From Methylococcaceae bacterium (GTDB lineage Bacteria; Pseudomonadota; Gammaproteobacteria; Methylococcales; Methylomonadaceae), in NCBI GenBank assembly GCA_030627265.1, contig DAOUSK010000005.1, forward strand, positions 1-44,258: a stretch of 44,258 nt of DNA. The letters run 5' to 3'. Under the pieces are notes generated by a model that was not told the origin of the DNA, did not search any database, and saw only the letters and a program-made list of their open reading frames with translations. Positions within the stretch are counted from its first letter, which is position 1; each line of letters opens with the position of its first letter. Positions 25,486-35,358 of the stretch are shown here, one piece after another. The position numbers and the translations under genes were made by a program.

Positions 25486-26862
25486 TTAACATGGAATTAG
25501 CACCCCTTCGTCTTTCATTCGCGCTATTTTATAGCGTAAAGTCCTTGGGCTGATACCTAATTTTTCTGCCGTTAATTTACGGCTCCCATTCAACTCTAAT
25601 AAAGTATTTAAAATTATTTTTTCTTCTGCCGAACGTAAGCCACTGCCTAAGCTTAGGGCTGCATCAGCTGTTTCTTCTGGGCTGTGAATCCCTTTAGCCA
25701 TTATTTTATCAGTTGCCGCGCCACTATTAGCAATAATTTCAGAACCTTCAAAAATCAATTGCTCTTCTGAAATCGTCTGTTCAACTTGTAAAATGAGCGC
25801 TCGCTGAATAACATTCTCTAATTCACGCACATTTCCAGGCCAATGGTAATCAACAAGGCGCTGCCCTGCTTTCTGCGTTAATAGAGGAATATTATTGCCA
25901 GTTGATACATATTTCTTAAGTAATTCATTTGCCAGTGGCAAAATATCCGCTTTTCTCTCTTTGAGAGTCGGTATTAAAAGAGGAAAAACATTGAGTCGAT
26001 AATATAAATCCTCACGAAATCCCCCTTCTTGTACACATTCTTTTAAACGCCGGTTTGTTGTCGCCAAAATTCTGACTTTTAATTTTATTTTTCGCTGACT
26101 ACCAAGCCGTTCAACTTCTTTTTCCTGAATAACTCGCAATAACTTCGCTTGTAAATTAACATCCATTTCAGAAATTTCATCTAATAACAAAGTCCCGCCT
26201 TGTGCCATTTCAAATTTACCGGGTACTGCTTGCGTAGCGCCCGTAAAGGCACCTTTCTCATAACCAAACAATATTGATTCCAGCATAGTCTCAGGAATAG
26301 CAGCACAATTAATTGCAACGAACGGCCCTTCTTTAAAAGGAGAGTTTTGGTGGATATATTGCGCTAAAACCTCCTTACCTGATCCACTTGCCCCTTGAAT
26401 AAGTACCGATACATCCGTTTGCGCTACTTTATTCGCCAGAGCATAAAGCTTTTTCATGGAATCATCAGCGAGAACCGCCTTATCACTATCGACACGTCTA
26501 TTAGCAAGTAAATAAACCACCTTCAGTACCAACTCATTCGCATCAAAAGGCTTGACTAAATAATCAGCAGCCCCCGCATGAATTGCATCAACAGCCTTGG
26601 GAACGGTGCCATAAGCAGTCATCAAAAGGACAGGTATATCAGCATATTCACGCTGAATTTGATGCAATAATTGAATACCATCCATAACCGGCATTTGCAC
26701 ATCACTAACAACAAGTTTTACATTATGTTTTGCTAACTTAATTAAAGCATCCGTACCATTTGTTGCAGAAATAATTTGATAACCTTCTAACTCCAATGTA
26801 TCGCATAGAGCCTCACATAGGGCCTCATCATCTTCAACAATTAAAACATCATAAGCTTTCAT
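25486..26862 (-). CDS. fleR: sigma-54-dependent response regulator FleR/FlrC
   Basis: This 458-residue NtrC-type activator has a receiver domain (1-120, phospho-acceptor in VVSDVQMPVMDG) and an AAA+ domain with the Walker A GASGSGKEVLAQ. The sigma-54 contact loop EKGAFTGATQ and Walker B TLLLDEISEMD are present. A Fis-type helix-turn-helix (GSRKLTAEKLGISPRTLRYKI) lies at the C-terminus. In Pseudomonas and Vibrio this regulator drives the mid-class flagellar genes from RpoN promoters. It overlaps the sensor gene as ATGA and lies directly upstream of fliE, the same order as in Pseudomonas. Confidence 0.93.
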   Translation of the reverse strand: MKAYDVLIVEDDEALCEALCDTLELEGYQIISATNGTDALIKLAKHNVKLVVSDVQMPVMDGIQLLHQIQREYADIPVLLMTAYGTVPKAVDAIHAGAADYLVKPFDANELVLKVVYLLANRRVDSDKAVLADDSMKKLYALANKVAQTDVSVLIQGASGSGKEVLAQYIHQNSPFKEGPFVAINCAAIPETMLESILFGYEKGAFTGATQAVPGKFEMAQGGTLLLDEISEMDVNLQAKLLRVIQEKEVERLGSQRKIKLKVRILATTNRRLKECVQEGGFREDLYYRLNVFPLLIPTLKERKADILPLANELLKKYVSTGNNIPLLTQKAGQRLVDYHWPGNVRELENVIQRALILQVEQTISEEQLIFEGSEIIANSGAATDKIMAKGIHSPEETADAALSLGSGLRSAEEKIILNTLLELNGSRKLTAEKLGISPRTLRYKIARMKDEGVLIPC

Positions 26863-28055
26863 TCAGACTTCTCACTGGATAAGTTTGCTGCAAAATTTTG
26901 CTCGATACATTTTAATTGCAGCGTAAATTCGGTTCCTGCTCCTAGTTCGGAGGCACAAAATATTTTTCCTCCATGCGCTTTAACGACACTATCAACAACC
27001 GCTAAACCTAAACCCGTTCCTGCCGTTCGCGTGGTGAAAAAAGGTTCAAAAATTCGTTTTAATTGCTGCTCATCCATTCCTATACCTGAATCCCTTATCT
27101 TTATTTCTATTTGCTGCTTATCAGTCTGTGCAACGATACATTCGATATGCCCTTCTTCAGGAATCGCCTCTAGCCCATTATTAATCAGATTCATAATAGC
27201 ACCATGCAAAGCATCAATATTGCCATCCATCCTATCAATGGGACAATTATTTTCTATATGAAACTGAACCTTTCCGGCGGATAAGGTATCCAACATCGAC
27301 ACATTAAGCTGATTAATTAAATCCTGTAAAGAAAAAACTTCCATTGCTAAACGACCTTCTTTAGCAAACACCAACATGTCATTTACTTGACGTTCCAAAT
27401 AATGCAGTCGCTCTAATATTCTTTTTGAAAAGCGCTGTCGTTTTTCTTCTGTAACGGCGGGATGGCTAAGCTGTGAAGCATATAAAATAGCTGTTGATAA
27501 AGGTGTTCTTACTTGATGCGCCATACTAGCAACCATCTCCCCCATCGCAGACAGGTGCTTTTTTTGATTTAAGCTTTCTTGCAAGGCATTCATTTCACTC
27601 ACATCACTTAATACGATCACTTGCTCTTTTGTCTCAGGCAAGGAGCTACTAATAATATTAACGCGCAAGCCATTTAATAGCTGCCGCTCCAAAGGATTAT
27701 CCAACACGGATAGCAATCGCAATTGCGCCAGCTCTTCCCACTGCTGCCCAACCAAAGAATCGCCTAAAAAGTTATTAGCCTGTGCATTGCAGTCAACAAT
27801 TTCTCCCTGAACATCCAAGATTACAATTGCTGCTGGCAAAGCGCCCAATAATTGCTGCAATCTTGCGGCTAAAGCTTCTTTTTCATCCAGTGTTTTTAAC
27901 CGTTCTGAGCGCGCTGCAGCAAGCTCTTGATGCAGTTTCTCAACCTGCTCTTCCAAGCCTTGATAGGAATTCGTTAAATCTTCTGATAATTGGTTAAATG
28001 CACGAAAAGCATCGGTTAATTGCTCGGCATTAAGTGACTTTTTTGTTTCATTCAT
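26859..28055 (-). CDS. fleS: flagellar sensor histidine kinase FleS/FlrB
   Basis: This 398-residue soluble kinase has an N-terminal coiled coil (about 30-70) and a PAS domain (about 75-160). The HisKA box is MAHQVRTPLSTAILYASQL, with the phospho-acceptor histidine near 179. The ATPase domain follows (NLINNGLEAIP, DSGIGMDEQQL, TGLGLAVVDSVVKAHGG). There is no membrane segment, as in FleS/FlrB. It phosphorylates FleR, encoded next. In Pseudomonas fleQ precedes this pair; here a caspase-like gene does, and no fleQ is in the window. Confidence 0.92.
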   Translation of the reverse strand: MNETKKSLNAEQLTDAFRAFNQLSEDLTNSYQGLEEQVEKLHQELAAARSERLKTLDEKEALAARLQQLLGALPAAIVILDVQGEIVDCNAQANNFLGDSLVGQQWEELAQLRLLSVLDNPLERQLLNGLRVNIISSSLPETKEQVIVLSDVSEMNALQESLNQKKHLSAMGEMVASMAHQVRTPLSTAILYASQLSHPAVTEEKRQRFSKRILERLHYLERQVNDMLVFAKEGRLAMEVFSLQDLINQLNVSMLDTLSAGKVQFHIENNCPIDRMDGNIDALHGAIMNLINNGLEAIPEEGHIECIVAQTDKQQIEIKIRDSGIGMDEQQLKRIFEPFFTTRTAGTGLGLAVVDSVVKAHGGKIFCASELGAGTEFTLQLKCIEQNFAANLSSEKSE

Positions 28056-28131
28056 ACTAGATAAAATTCATTATTGAATGCGCGTTGATCATATTGACTC
28101 AGGCTAAGCTCTTAGTTAATTGCATTTAAAA

Positions 28132-29790
28132 TCACTGGGGTCTTAATAAGCGAAAACCCACATAACTAAATTTATCTTCTGGGTTAGACCGATAACGTGC
28201 CGCTGTACGCCCCAACTCACCCATGCTAAACCAACCGCCACCACGGACAACACGGCTAGACCCTGTTGCTGCACCTTGCGGATCATTTTTCGGGCTATCT
28301 TCGTAGTACCCATGTTGATACCAATCGCCCCCCCATTCCGCGACATTCCCCGTCATATCATGCAAACCAAATGCATTGGCTTGTTTTTCACCAACCGCAT
28401 GCGCCTTATTATTAGAATTATCATCATACCAAGCAACATTAGCAATCGAATCCCCACCACAGTACTGTTGGTTTTTCTTGGCTCTGCATGCATATTCCCA
28501 CTCAGCTTCCGTTGGCAAGCGGTATTTTAATCCTGTTTCCTCATTTAATTGCTTAATGAAGCTTTGCACATCATCCCAACTGACACCTTCTACAGGGTTA
28601 TTCGCTGCTTTAAATTTTGCAGGATTATTGCCCATTACTTTTTGCCATTGTGCCTGAGTGACCTCGTATTTTCCTATTTCATAATCCTGACTGATGCAGA
28701 CGTGGTGCTTAGGCACTTCATCACTTAATTCTTCATCGCCGCCCATTTGAAAGCAAGCCGATTGAATTTTAACTAATTCCATATTTAAGAAGGCATCTTT
28801 TACCACCGACTGCTGCTTATTATTTTTTTGCACTGCTTTTTGAGGTGCCTTTACTTTTTCTATCGACTTTTTTTTCTGCTTTGACTGATCTTTGTATTGT
28901 TGTAATTTTAAATTAGCTAAAGCAACATAATTTCCTTTAGGGTACTGCTTTAAATAACTTCTAAAAAAGCTAGCTTGCGTTTCGCTTTGAATACTTGCCC
29001 AAAAAATATTTTCACTATTTTTAGAGCCGTCTTCTACTTTTTTTAATTTACTTTTAGAGAAATAAAAATCACCCAAAATAACACCCGATTGCCACGGTAG
29101 CTGTCTTTTACCTGAGTCATTAAATACTTTATTAGCGGTAATTTTAAATACTTTTTCAACCGGCTGATGCGATTGCTCTATTGCCTTTAATAAGTGCTGC
29201 GTAAATAAACCATTTCTACCTGCGCCATCCGCCGCCACATCCCCCGGTGAAGTTGCATAAAGGATTAAAGAGCCTTTAGGCGGATCAATGCGCGCCAAAC
29301 CTTTACTGGCAGAACGAAAGCTTCTTGCATAAGGATTATTACGACAAGCATCCAAAATAATCAAATTTAAGTTATTTCCCGATGCCTCCATGCCCCCCAT
29401 GACTCTTCCTGAATCAACACCTTCATAAGGTACATCCGCTTCACTTTGAATATTAGCACCAATAGGGATTAGAAAATTATGCCCATCCACTTCTATTCCA
29501 TGCCCAGCAAAAAAGAATAAACCCATCGAGTCTTTTTCCATCAACTGCTTAGTAAATTCGTTAATACCTGACTTCATTTCACGCTGAGTTGCATTGGTTA
29601 AAATACTAACGGTAAAGCCTTTTTTCTTTAATAAAGCCGCCATATCTTGTGCATCATTAACTGGATTCCTTAAATCACCAATTTCTTTTCCGTAGAGACT
29701 ATTACCAATCACTAATGCATAACGCTTTGCATATACAGCACTTGTAGAAAAAAATAAGGCTAAAGAAGTGAGCAATATAAATTGTCGCAT
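28132..29790 (-). CDS. secreted caspase-like protease fused to an FGE-sulfatase-like domain
   Basis: This 552-residue protein has a signal peptide (hydrophobic 4-19, cleavage near YA-KR at 21) and a caspase/metacaspase-like domain (22-245). Its histidine is in FFAGHGIE (H97) and its cysteine in ILDACRNNP (C149). A short helical repeat (253-300, FWASIQSETQASFFRSYLK) and a lysine/glutamine-rich linker (300-330) follow. The last domain (335-552) is of the formylglycine-generating-enzyme type (YRLPTEAEWEYACRA, GNVAEWGGDW, VVRGGGWF, YVGFRLLRP). The late cysteines that true FGE enzymes use are absent after RGGGWF, so this domain more likely binds a ligand. The export signal places the protease outside the cytosol. 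It lies 76 bases upstream of fleS. Confidence 0.9.
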   Translation of the reverse strand: MRQFILLTSLALFFSTSAVYAKRYALVIGNSLYGKEIGDLRNPVNDAQDMAALLKKKGFTVSILTNATQREMKSGINEFTKQLMEKDSMGLFFFAGHGIEVDGHNFLIPIGANIQSEADVPYEGVDSGRVMGGMEASGNNLNLIILDACRNNPYARSFRSASKGLARIDPPKGSLILYATSPGDVAADGAGRNGLFTQHLLKAIEQSHQPVEKVFKITANKVFNDSGKRQLPWQSGVILGDFYFSKSKLKKVEDGSKNSENIFWASIQSETQASFFRSYLKQYPKGNYVALANLKLQQYKDQSKQKKKSIEKVKAPQKAVQKNNKQQSVVKDAFLNMELVKIQSACFQMGGDEELSDEVPKHHVCISQDYEIGKYEVTQAQWQKVMGNNPAKFKAANNPVEGVSWDDVQSFIKQLNEETGLKYRLPTEAEWEYACRAKKNQQYCGGDSIANVAWYDDNSNNKAHAVGEKQANAFGLHDMTGNVAEWGGDWYQHGYYEDSPKNDPQGAATGSSRVVRGGGWFSMGELGRTAARYRSNPEDKFSYVGFRLLRPQ

Positions 29791-30088
29791 AATTAAAATC
29801 AGGGCTAAAAGTTAAGAAACTTAGTTTTTATACGGACATTTTAGCAGAATACATATAGGGCCTTGAGAAAATAACGACGTATTTTCAAGGAGTCGGTGGG
29901 GCTTATACTTTAGGTTTAGCCAAAACCCACTTAATGGTGAAATTATTTATGCTGAAAAACAGATAACGACAAATAAAGAAAATAAAAGCTCACCAGTAAT
30001 ATCACCGGATAAACCTATGATTGAAATCAGGGGTTAACAAGATAATAAATTCCCTCCAAACAAGAAATTTGCAGGGAATTTAGATTTT
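29791..30088. other. gene-free interval with a hairpin and a possible gene remnant
   Basis: This roughly 300-base gap holds no complete gene. It contains an inverted repeat (CCTTGA-G-AAAATA near 29861 pairing with TATTTTCAAGG to 29890). On the plus strand there are also two partly overlapping open stretches ending at 30037. Read with one frame change near 29930 they give a protein-like string (YFQGVGGAYTLGLAK, then NGEIIYAEKQ), which could be the end of a decayed gene. I cannot name it. Confidence 0.3.
30049..30083 (-). terminator. hairpin downstream of grxD
   Basis: AAATTCCCT pairs with AGGGAATTT, with an inner CAAA/TTTG pair, just after the grxD stop on the minus strand. The stem is strong but only a weak T-rich tail follows, so it is a possible rather than textbook terminator. 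Confidence 0.5.
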
Positions 30089-30412
30089 TTACGCTTTTAC
30101 ACAGTCAACAGACGCTAACATAGTTTGTAATTCACCTTTATTATATAAATCCATAATAATATCGCAGCCACCGACTAACTCACTATTAATATATAACTGA
30201 GGATAAGTTGGCCATTGTGAATATTCTTTTAATGCTTCACGCACATCAGAATCTTCAAAAATATTAAATGACGCATACTCTGCATTACAAGCACGCATGA
30301 CTTGCGCAACCTGCCCAGAAAATCCACACTGAGGAAAATCAGGGGTTCCCTTCATAAACAATACAACTTTATGACACCCTAACTGCTCTTTAATTCTTTC
30401 TATAACATCCAT
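30089..30412 (-). CDS. grxD: monothiol glutaredoxin GrxD
   Basis: This 107-residue protein has the CGFS active site in DFPQCGFSGQVAQ (about 24-36). The glutathione and Fe-S binding motifs WPTYPQLYI and GGCDIIMDL follow. Monothiol glutaredoxins of this type carry a bridging [2Fe-2S] cluster and hand it to other proteins. Length is normal. It is a single-gene unit divergent from argD. Confidence 0.96.
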   Translation of the reverse strand: MDVIERIKEQLGCHKVVLFMKGTPDFPQCGFSGQVAQVMRACNAEYASFNIFEDSDVREALKEYSQWPTYPQLYINSELVGGCDIIMDLYNKGELQTMLASVDCVKA

Positions 30413-30581
30413 AACTCTACCTCTTTTGTAAGCTTAAAAATAAATACCTAGTAATCTTATCAAGATTTATCTAACAAACAAACTATTGCTGTAAATTCAT
30501 TTTTTTCTTGCTCATTAAATATTACCTCCCTATAATCAGCGCTTTTTTAAAAAAGAGTTTAGGGGATGTTTCCTTATTTCT

Positions 30582-31754
30582 ATGTCTAGTCATATCATGC
30601 CTACCTATGGGCGATTACCCGTTACTTTCACCAAAGGTGAAGGCGCGTGGTTATGGGACCAAAACAATAAACGCTACCTAGATGCTTTATCCGGCATTGC
30701 TGTCTGTAATTTAGGGCACGCTCACCCTGCCATACATGAGGCCATATCTAAACAAAGCCAGACCTTATTACACACCTCTAATTTATACGGCATAGAACCG
30801 CAAGAACAATTAGCGACACAGCTGTGCCAGTTAAGCGGTATGGATAATGCTTTTTTCTGCAATTCAGGTGCCGAAGCAAACGAAGCCGCTATAAAAATAG
30901 CCCGCCTTTATGGCCATGAAAAAGGCATAGAAAACCCCGCTATTTTAGTCATGAAGCAAAGCTTTCATGGCCGCACCATGGGAACCTTATCGGCAACAGG
31001 AAACCCAAAAATACAAGAAGGATTTAGCCCGTTATTATCTGGTTTTATTCATGTTAATTTTAATGACATTAAGGCAATCAAAAACACATTAAAATTGCAC
31101 AATAATATTGTTGCACTCTTTTTGGAGCCTATTCAGGGTGAAGGCGGAGTCAACATCCCAGCCAATAATTACTTAAATGAAGTCCGCGCAGTTTGCGATC
31201 AAAACGATCTATTAATGATGTTAGATGAAGTTCAAACCGGCATTGCCAGAACGGGCGCTTGGTTTGCTTTTCAGCACAATAATATTACCCCAGATGTCTG
31301 CACTCTTGCTAAAGCACTAGGCAACGGTGTACCTATTGGTGCTTGTTTGGCGCGCGGTAAGGCGGCTCATTTATTAACCGCCGGTAAGCATGGCTCCACA
31401 TTTGGCGGTAATTTTTTAGCCAGCAGTGCAGCATTAGCAGTTTTAAAGACTATTAAAGAACAAGATATTTGCCAACAAGCTTTTGATAAAGGCTTACTCA
31501 TCAACCAGAAACTAAGCACTGCTTTAAAAAACAATGAGCACTTAGTTGATATTCGTAATAAAGGCATGATGATCGGCATAGAGTTAAATATGCCATGTAC
31601 ACAACTAGTTCAACTGGCTTTAGAGGCTGGCTTATTAATTAATGTAACCAATAATTCAACTATTCGCTTACTACCTCCACTTATTATCAATAGTGAGCAA
31701 ATAGACCTACTTGTCGATACCTTATCGAAGCTTATCGATCAGCACATACAATAA
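30582..31754 (+). CDS. argD: acetylornithine aminotransferase
   Basis: This 390-residue class III PLP aminotransferase starts [14 protein letters not shown], the usual ArgD beginning. It contains [18 protein letters not shown] (phosphate-binding region), [28 protein letters not shown] and the PLP lysine in [14 protein letters not shown]. It makes N-acetylornithine in arginine synthesis. A G-rich ribosome-binding-like stretch (30561-30566) is rather far (15 bases) from the ATG. argF begins 13 bases after its stop, so the two form an operon. Confidence 0.95.
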   Translation: MSSHIMPTYGRLPVTFTKGEGAWLWDQNNKRYLDALSGIAVCNLGHAHPAIHEAISKQSQTLLHTSNLYGIEPQEQLATQLCQLSGMDNAFFCNSGAEANEAAIKIARLYGHEKGIENPAILVMKQSFHGRTMGTLSATGNPKIQEGFSPLLSGFIHVNFNDIKAIKNTLKLHNNIVALFLEPIQGEGGVNIPANNYLNEVRAVCDQNDLLMMLDEVQTGIARTGAWFAFQHNNITPDVCTLAKALGNGVPIGACLARGKAAHLLTAGKHGSTFGGNFLASSAALAVLKTIKEQDICQQAFDKGLLINQKLSTALKNNEHLVDIRNKGMMIGIELNMPCTQLVQLALEAGLLINVTNNSTIRLLPPLIINSEQIDLLVDTLSKLIDQHIQ

Positions 31755-31767
31755 TAAAAACAATAAA

Positions 31768-32667
31768 ATGAACCCTAGACACTTTATCAGCTTACTAGAC
31801 CTTTCTAGTGATGAATTCCGCGCTTTAATTCAGCGAGCAATTGATCTAAAAAACAATCGCAACCCTGACTTCACCCCTCTTAAAGGGCAAGCCTTAGCCA
31901 TGATTTTTGAGAAATCTTCAACCAGAACTCGCATCTCTTTTGAAACGGGAATGACTCATTTTGGTGGTAGCGCCATATTCTTATCACCCCGAGATACGCA
32001 ACTTGGGCGCGGAGAGCCCATTAGCGATAGCGCTAAAGTCATTTCCAGCATGGTAGATGGTATTATGCTTCGTACTAACGACCACGCCACTGTCACTGAA
32101 TTTGCTAAACATTCAAGTGTTCCTGTTATCAACGGCCTAACCGATTTATTACACCCTTGTCAGTTACTTGCTGATATGCAAACCTATTTTGAGCATCGCG
32201 GTGACATCAAAGGCAAAACCGTTACTTGGATTGGTGATGGTAATAACATGTGCCATTCTTATGTTAATGCAGCCATACGCTTAGGCTTTAATTTAAATAT
32301 TGCTAGCCCTGAAGGCTACTTACCTGATGCGGAAATAGTCAAATCAGCAGGCGAGCAAGTCAAACTATTCGACAATACTTTAGATGCATCGGAAAAATCA
32401 GACCTTATTGTCACCGATGTTTGGGCAAGCATGGGGCAAGAAGAAGAGCAGCAACTACGTGAAATTGCCTTTAAAGATTTCCAAGTAACACAAACGTTAA
32501 TGGATGTAGCCAACCCAGATGCATTATTTATGCACTGCCTACCTGCGCACAGAGGCGAAGAAGTCACATCAGAAGTGATTGACGGTAAACAAAGTGTTAT
32601 TTTCAATGAAGCAGAAAATAGGCTACATGCACAAAAAGCGCTGTTAGAATTGCTAATGTGTGCGTAA
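31768..32667 (+). CDS. argF: ornithine carbamoyltransferase
   Basis: This protein has the carbamoyl-phosphate motif [10 protein letters not shown] (about 47-56), the HPCQ loop ([14 protein letters not shown]) and the ornithine-binding [10 protein letters not shown] near the C-terminus. It converts ornithine and carbamoyl phosphate to citrulline. ATG 31768 gives 299 residues beginning [12 protein letters not shown], the family's usual start. The longer frame from 31711 would overlap argD by 44 bases with an unrelated leader. It is the second gene of the arginine pair. Confidence 0.96.
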   Translation: MNPRHFISLLDLSSDEFRALIQRAIDLKNNRNPDFTPLKGQALAMIFEKSSTRTRISFETGMTHFGGSAIFLSPRDTQLGRGEPISDSAKVISSMVDGIMLRTNDHATVTEFAKHSSVPVINGLTDLLHPCQLLADMQTYFEHRGDIKGKTVTWIGDGNNMCHSYVNAAIRLGFNLNIASPEGYLPDAEIVKSAGEQVKLFDNTLDASEKSDLIVTDVWASMGQEEEQQLREIAFKDFQVTQTLMDVANPDALFMHCLPAHRGEEVTSEVIDGKQSVIFNEAENRLHAQKALLELLMCA

Positions 32668-32767
32668 CTTCGTAAACTGATAACTTTAATTCAGCAATGC
32701 TTACGAAAGCCTTGTAAATACCTGAGTTTTCAATACCCTTATCATCAATCATAAATTAGGATTTTTT

Positions 32768-33439
32768 GTGAAATATATTGCTTATTTTATTCTTACTCTA
32801 CTTAGTAGTAATGTCGCTTTTGCAAAGTCAGTTTATGTCACTGACACCATGAAATACACATTACGCAGTGGCCCGAATAGCACATATAAAGTGATTCGTA
32901 TGCTGCCTAGCGGTACCCGCCTTAAATTACTAGAAATAGATGAGGCAACAAGTTATAGCAAAGTGGAAACTAACTCTGGTGTCATTGGTTACATCCCAAG
33001 TCGTTTTACTCTTAAACAACCTATCAGCCGCTGGTTCTTAGAAAGAGCAAATAAAAAAATTGAGCAAATCGATGCTGAAAACAAACAATTAAAAGCTGAT
33101 TTATCTAGTTTACAATCTAACAATCAAACCTCCTTATCCAGCAATAAATCACTAGAAAAAGAGCGTAACCAGTTAGATAAAGAATTAAATGATTTACGTA
33201 AAACAGCCTCTAATGCAATTCAACTACAACGTCAGCGAAATGAACTACAAGAACGCGTTGTGCATGTTGAACGTGAATTACAGCAGTTAAAACGCAAAAA
33301 CCAAGCCTTAGAGGACAGTTCAAATCAAGATTGGTTTTTATATGGCGGCATCCTTTCTTTCCTTGGTATTTTCTTTGGTTTATTAATTCCAAAAATTCGT
33401 TGGCAACGTAGATCACAAAGCAACTGGGATACATTCTAA
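32768..33439 (+). CDS. SH3-domain, coiled-coil membrane protein (YgiM-like)
   Basis: This 223-residue protein has a signal peptide (1-19, cleavage near FA-KS) and a bacterial SH3 domain (about 22-85: YTLRSGPNSTYKVIRMLPSG and IGYIPSRF). A long coiled coil (about 90-185) is followed by a C-terminal membrane segment (about 192-207) and a basic cytoplasmic tail. This layout matches the conserved gammaproteobacterial YgiM/TIGR04211 type, whose role is uncertain but envelope-linked. The start is GTG with AGGA 6 bases upstream. A hairpin at 33483-33504 lies downstream. Confidence 0.85.
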   Translation: MKYIAYFILTLLSSNVAFAKSVYVTDTMKYTLRSGPNSTYKVIRMLPSGTRLKLLEIDEATSYSKVETNSGVIGYIPSRFTLKQPISRWFLERANKKIEQIDAENKQLKADLSSLQSNNQTSLSSNKSLEKERNQLDKELNDLRKTASNAIQLQRQRNELQERVVHVERELQQLKRKNQALEDSSNQDWFLYGGILSFLGIFFGLLIPKIRWQRRSQSNWDTF

Positions 33440-33482
33440 GAAGCGTGGGCTTATTGAATTCTCGTTCCTAAATACCTATTTC

Positions 33483-33518
33483 TCCCCTAATTCACCTTAG
33501 GGGAACTTCTATTATTTT
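33483..33518 (+). terminator. hairpin between the SH3-protein gene and ilvD
   Basis: TCCCCTAA (33483-33490) pairs perfectly with TTAGGGGA (33497-33504) around a 6-base loop, followed by a T-rich stretch. It is a fair intrinsic terminator for the upstream gene, about 45 bases after its stop. Confidence 0.55.
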
Positions 33519-33537
33519 AAGAAAACAGCACAAAATC

Positions 33538-35223
33538 ATGGCAAACGATAAAAATACTCGACCTTTTTCCTCACAAGTTGTAGATGGTATGGAACGCGCA
33601 CCTAGCCGTGCAATGTTACACGCAGTAGGTTTTAGTAATGAAGATTTCAAAAAACCTCAAATAGGCATTGCCTCGACATGGAGCATGGTCACACCTTGCA
33701 ATATGCATATCAACAAATTAGCTGATGATGCGGCAGCGGGTGTTAATGCTGCTAATGGTAAAGCGGTTATTTTCAATACGATTACAATTTCTGATGGTAT
33801 CTCTATGGGTACTGAAGGAATGAAGTATTCATTAGTTTCTCGCGAAGTCATCGCCGACTCAATTGAAACGGTAGTCGGTTGCCAAGGCTTTGATGGTGTT
33901 CTTGCGATTGGTGGCTGTGATAAAAACATGCCGGGCTGCATGATTGCTATTTCACGTTTAGATCGCCCTGCTATTTTTGTTTATGGTGGAACCATTCTTC
34001 CAGGCTGCCATAAAGAGAAAAAATTAGATGTTGTTTCTGTTTTTGAAGCCGTTGGTGCACGTGCAAATAATCAAATTGACGATGAAGAATTAGCGGCAAT
34101 TGAAGCAAAAGCAATTCCTGGCGCGGGTTCTTGTGGTGGTATGTATACTGCAAATACTATGGCATCTGCTATTGAAGCACTTGGCATGAGTTTACCAGGT
34201 AGCTCGGCACAAGCGGCTGTTTCTGATGAAAAACGTCAAGACTGTCATCGTGCAGGTGAAGCTCTTTTAGAGTTAATCGCTAACGGCACCAAGCCTAGCG
34301 ATATTATGTCTAAAAAATCTTTTGAAAATGCGATTACCGTTATTATTGCTTTAGGTGGCTCAACCAATGCTGTTTTACATATGCTAGCAATGGCCAATGC
34401 AGCTAACATTGATTTACAACTAGAAGACTTCACTCGCATTGGCGCTAAAGTTCCCATGGTTGCTGATTTGAAACCAAGTGGCCGTTACCAAATGGCGGAA
34501 TTAATTGAAATTGGTGGCATTCAACCACTGATGAAGATTTTACTTGAGCGCGGGCTTTTACATGGTGATTGCTTAACAGTTACCGGTAAAACATTAGCAG
34601 AAAACCTCGCTTCAGTTAAGCCTTATCCAATTGATCAAGATATGATCTTACCTTTAGATCACCCTATTAAAAAAGACAGCCATTTGGTTATTTTACATGG
34701 TAACTTAGCGGCTGAAGGCTCTGTTGCAAAAATCACAGGTAAAGAAGGCCTACACTTTACGGGTACAGCTAAAGTTTACGATGCTGAAGAACAAGCATTA
34801 CAAGGTATTCTTAATGGTGACATCGTAAAGGGTGATGTTATTGTGATTCGCTATGAAGGCCCTCAAGGCGGCCCAGGTATGCGTGAAATGCTATCCCCTA
34901 CTTCTGCCATTATGGGCAAAGGTTTAGGTAAAGAGGTCGCATTAATTACCGATGGTCGCTTCTCTGGTGGAACACATGGCTTTGTTGTCGGGCATATCAC
35001 TCCAGAAGCACATGTAGGTGGTCCATTAGCCGTAGTGAACAATGGTGATAAAATTAGCATTGATGCTGAAGCAAGAACACTGACTTTACATGTAGAAGAT
35101 TCTGAAATTGCTGCACGTTTAGCAAAATGGCAACAACCTGCCCCTAAATATACACGTGGTGTTTTAGCTAAATACGCTAAATTAGTCAGCTCTGCTTCGA
35201 CTGGCGCAGTAACAGATAACTAA
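33538..35223 (+). CDS. ilvD: dihydroxy-acid dehydratase
   Basis: This 561-residue IlvD converts dihydroxy acids to keto acids in valine and isoleucine synthesis. The Fe-S cluster cysteines are visible in [20 protein letters not shown] and [37 protein letters not shown] is the C-terminal signature. The shorter 560-residue form is the [2Fe-2S]-type common outside enteric bacteria. The gene is monocistronic here and is followed by a palindromic repeat cluster. Confidence 0.97.
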   Translation: MANDKNTRPFSSQVVDGMERAPSRAMLHAVGFSNEDFKKPQIGIASTWSMVTPCNMHINKLADDAAAGVNAANGKAVIFNTITISDGISMGTEGMKYSLVSREVIADSIETVVGCQGFDGVLAIGGCDKNMPGCMIAISRLDRPAIFVYGGTILPGCHKEKKLDVVSVFEAVGARANNQIDDEELAAIEAKAIPGAGSCGGMYTANTMASAIEALGMSLPGSSAQAAVSDEKRQDCHRAGEALLELIANGTKPSDIMSKKSFENAITVIIALGGSTNAVLHMLAMANAANIDLQLEDFTRIGAKVPMVADLKPSGRYQMAELIEIGGIQPLMKILLERGLLHGDCLTVTGKTLAENLASVKPYPIDQDMILPLDHPIKKDSHLVILHGNLAAEGSVAKITGKEGLHFTGTAKVYDAEEQALQGILNGDIVKGDVIVIRYEGPQGGPGMREMLSPTSAIMGKGLGKEVALITDGRFSGGTHGFVVGHITPEAHVGGPLAVVNNGDKISIDAEARTLTLHVEDSEIAARLAKWQQPAPKYTRGVLAKYAKLVSSASTGAVTDN

Positions 35224-35238
35224 GTATCTGTGCCCCCT

Positions 35239-35358
35239 CGTAGGCTGGATGAGCTTATCTAGCGTAGCGATGATAACGAAATCCGGCATTTTTGATATCA
35301 TGAGATGTCGGATTTCGTTTTTTAATGCTCCGCAATAAAAAATCTCATCCAACCTACG
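35239..35358. repeat. REP/MITE-like nested palindromic element
   Basis: The outer arms CGTAGGCTGGATGAG (35239-35253) and CTCATCCAACCTACG (35344-35358) match at 14 of 15 positions. Inside them ACGAAATCCGGCAT (35276-35289) and ATGTCGGATTTCGT (35305-35318) pair at 13 of 14. The result is a cruciform within a cruciform, typical of REP-like or miniature mobile elements between genes. Confidence 0.7.

Noticed and set aside
28132-28300. variable repeat of a diversity-generating retroelement at the end of the caspase-FGE gene
   Set aside because: No reverse transcriptase and no template repeat resembling this end were seen in the window, including the flanking gaps. Kept only as a test for the wider genome.
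30566-30589. seven-codon leader peptide (MFPYFYV) overlapping the argD start
   Set aside because: The G-rich stretch touches its ATG with no spacing, there is no attenuator hairpin, and it has no arginine codons, so an arginine-sensing leader is not supported.
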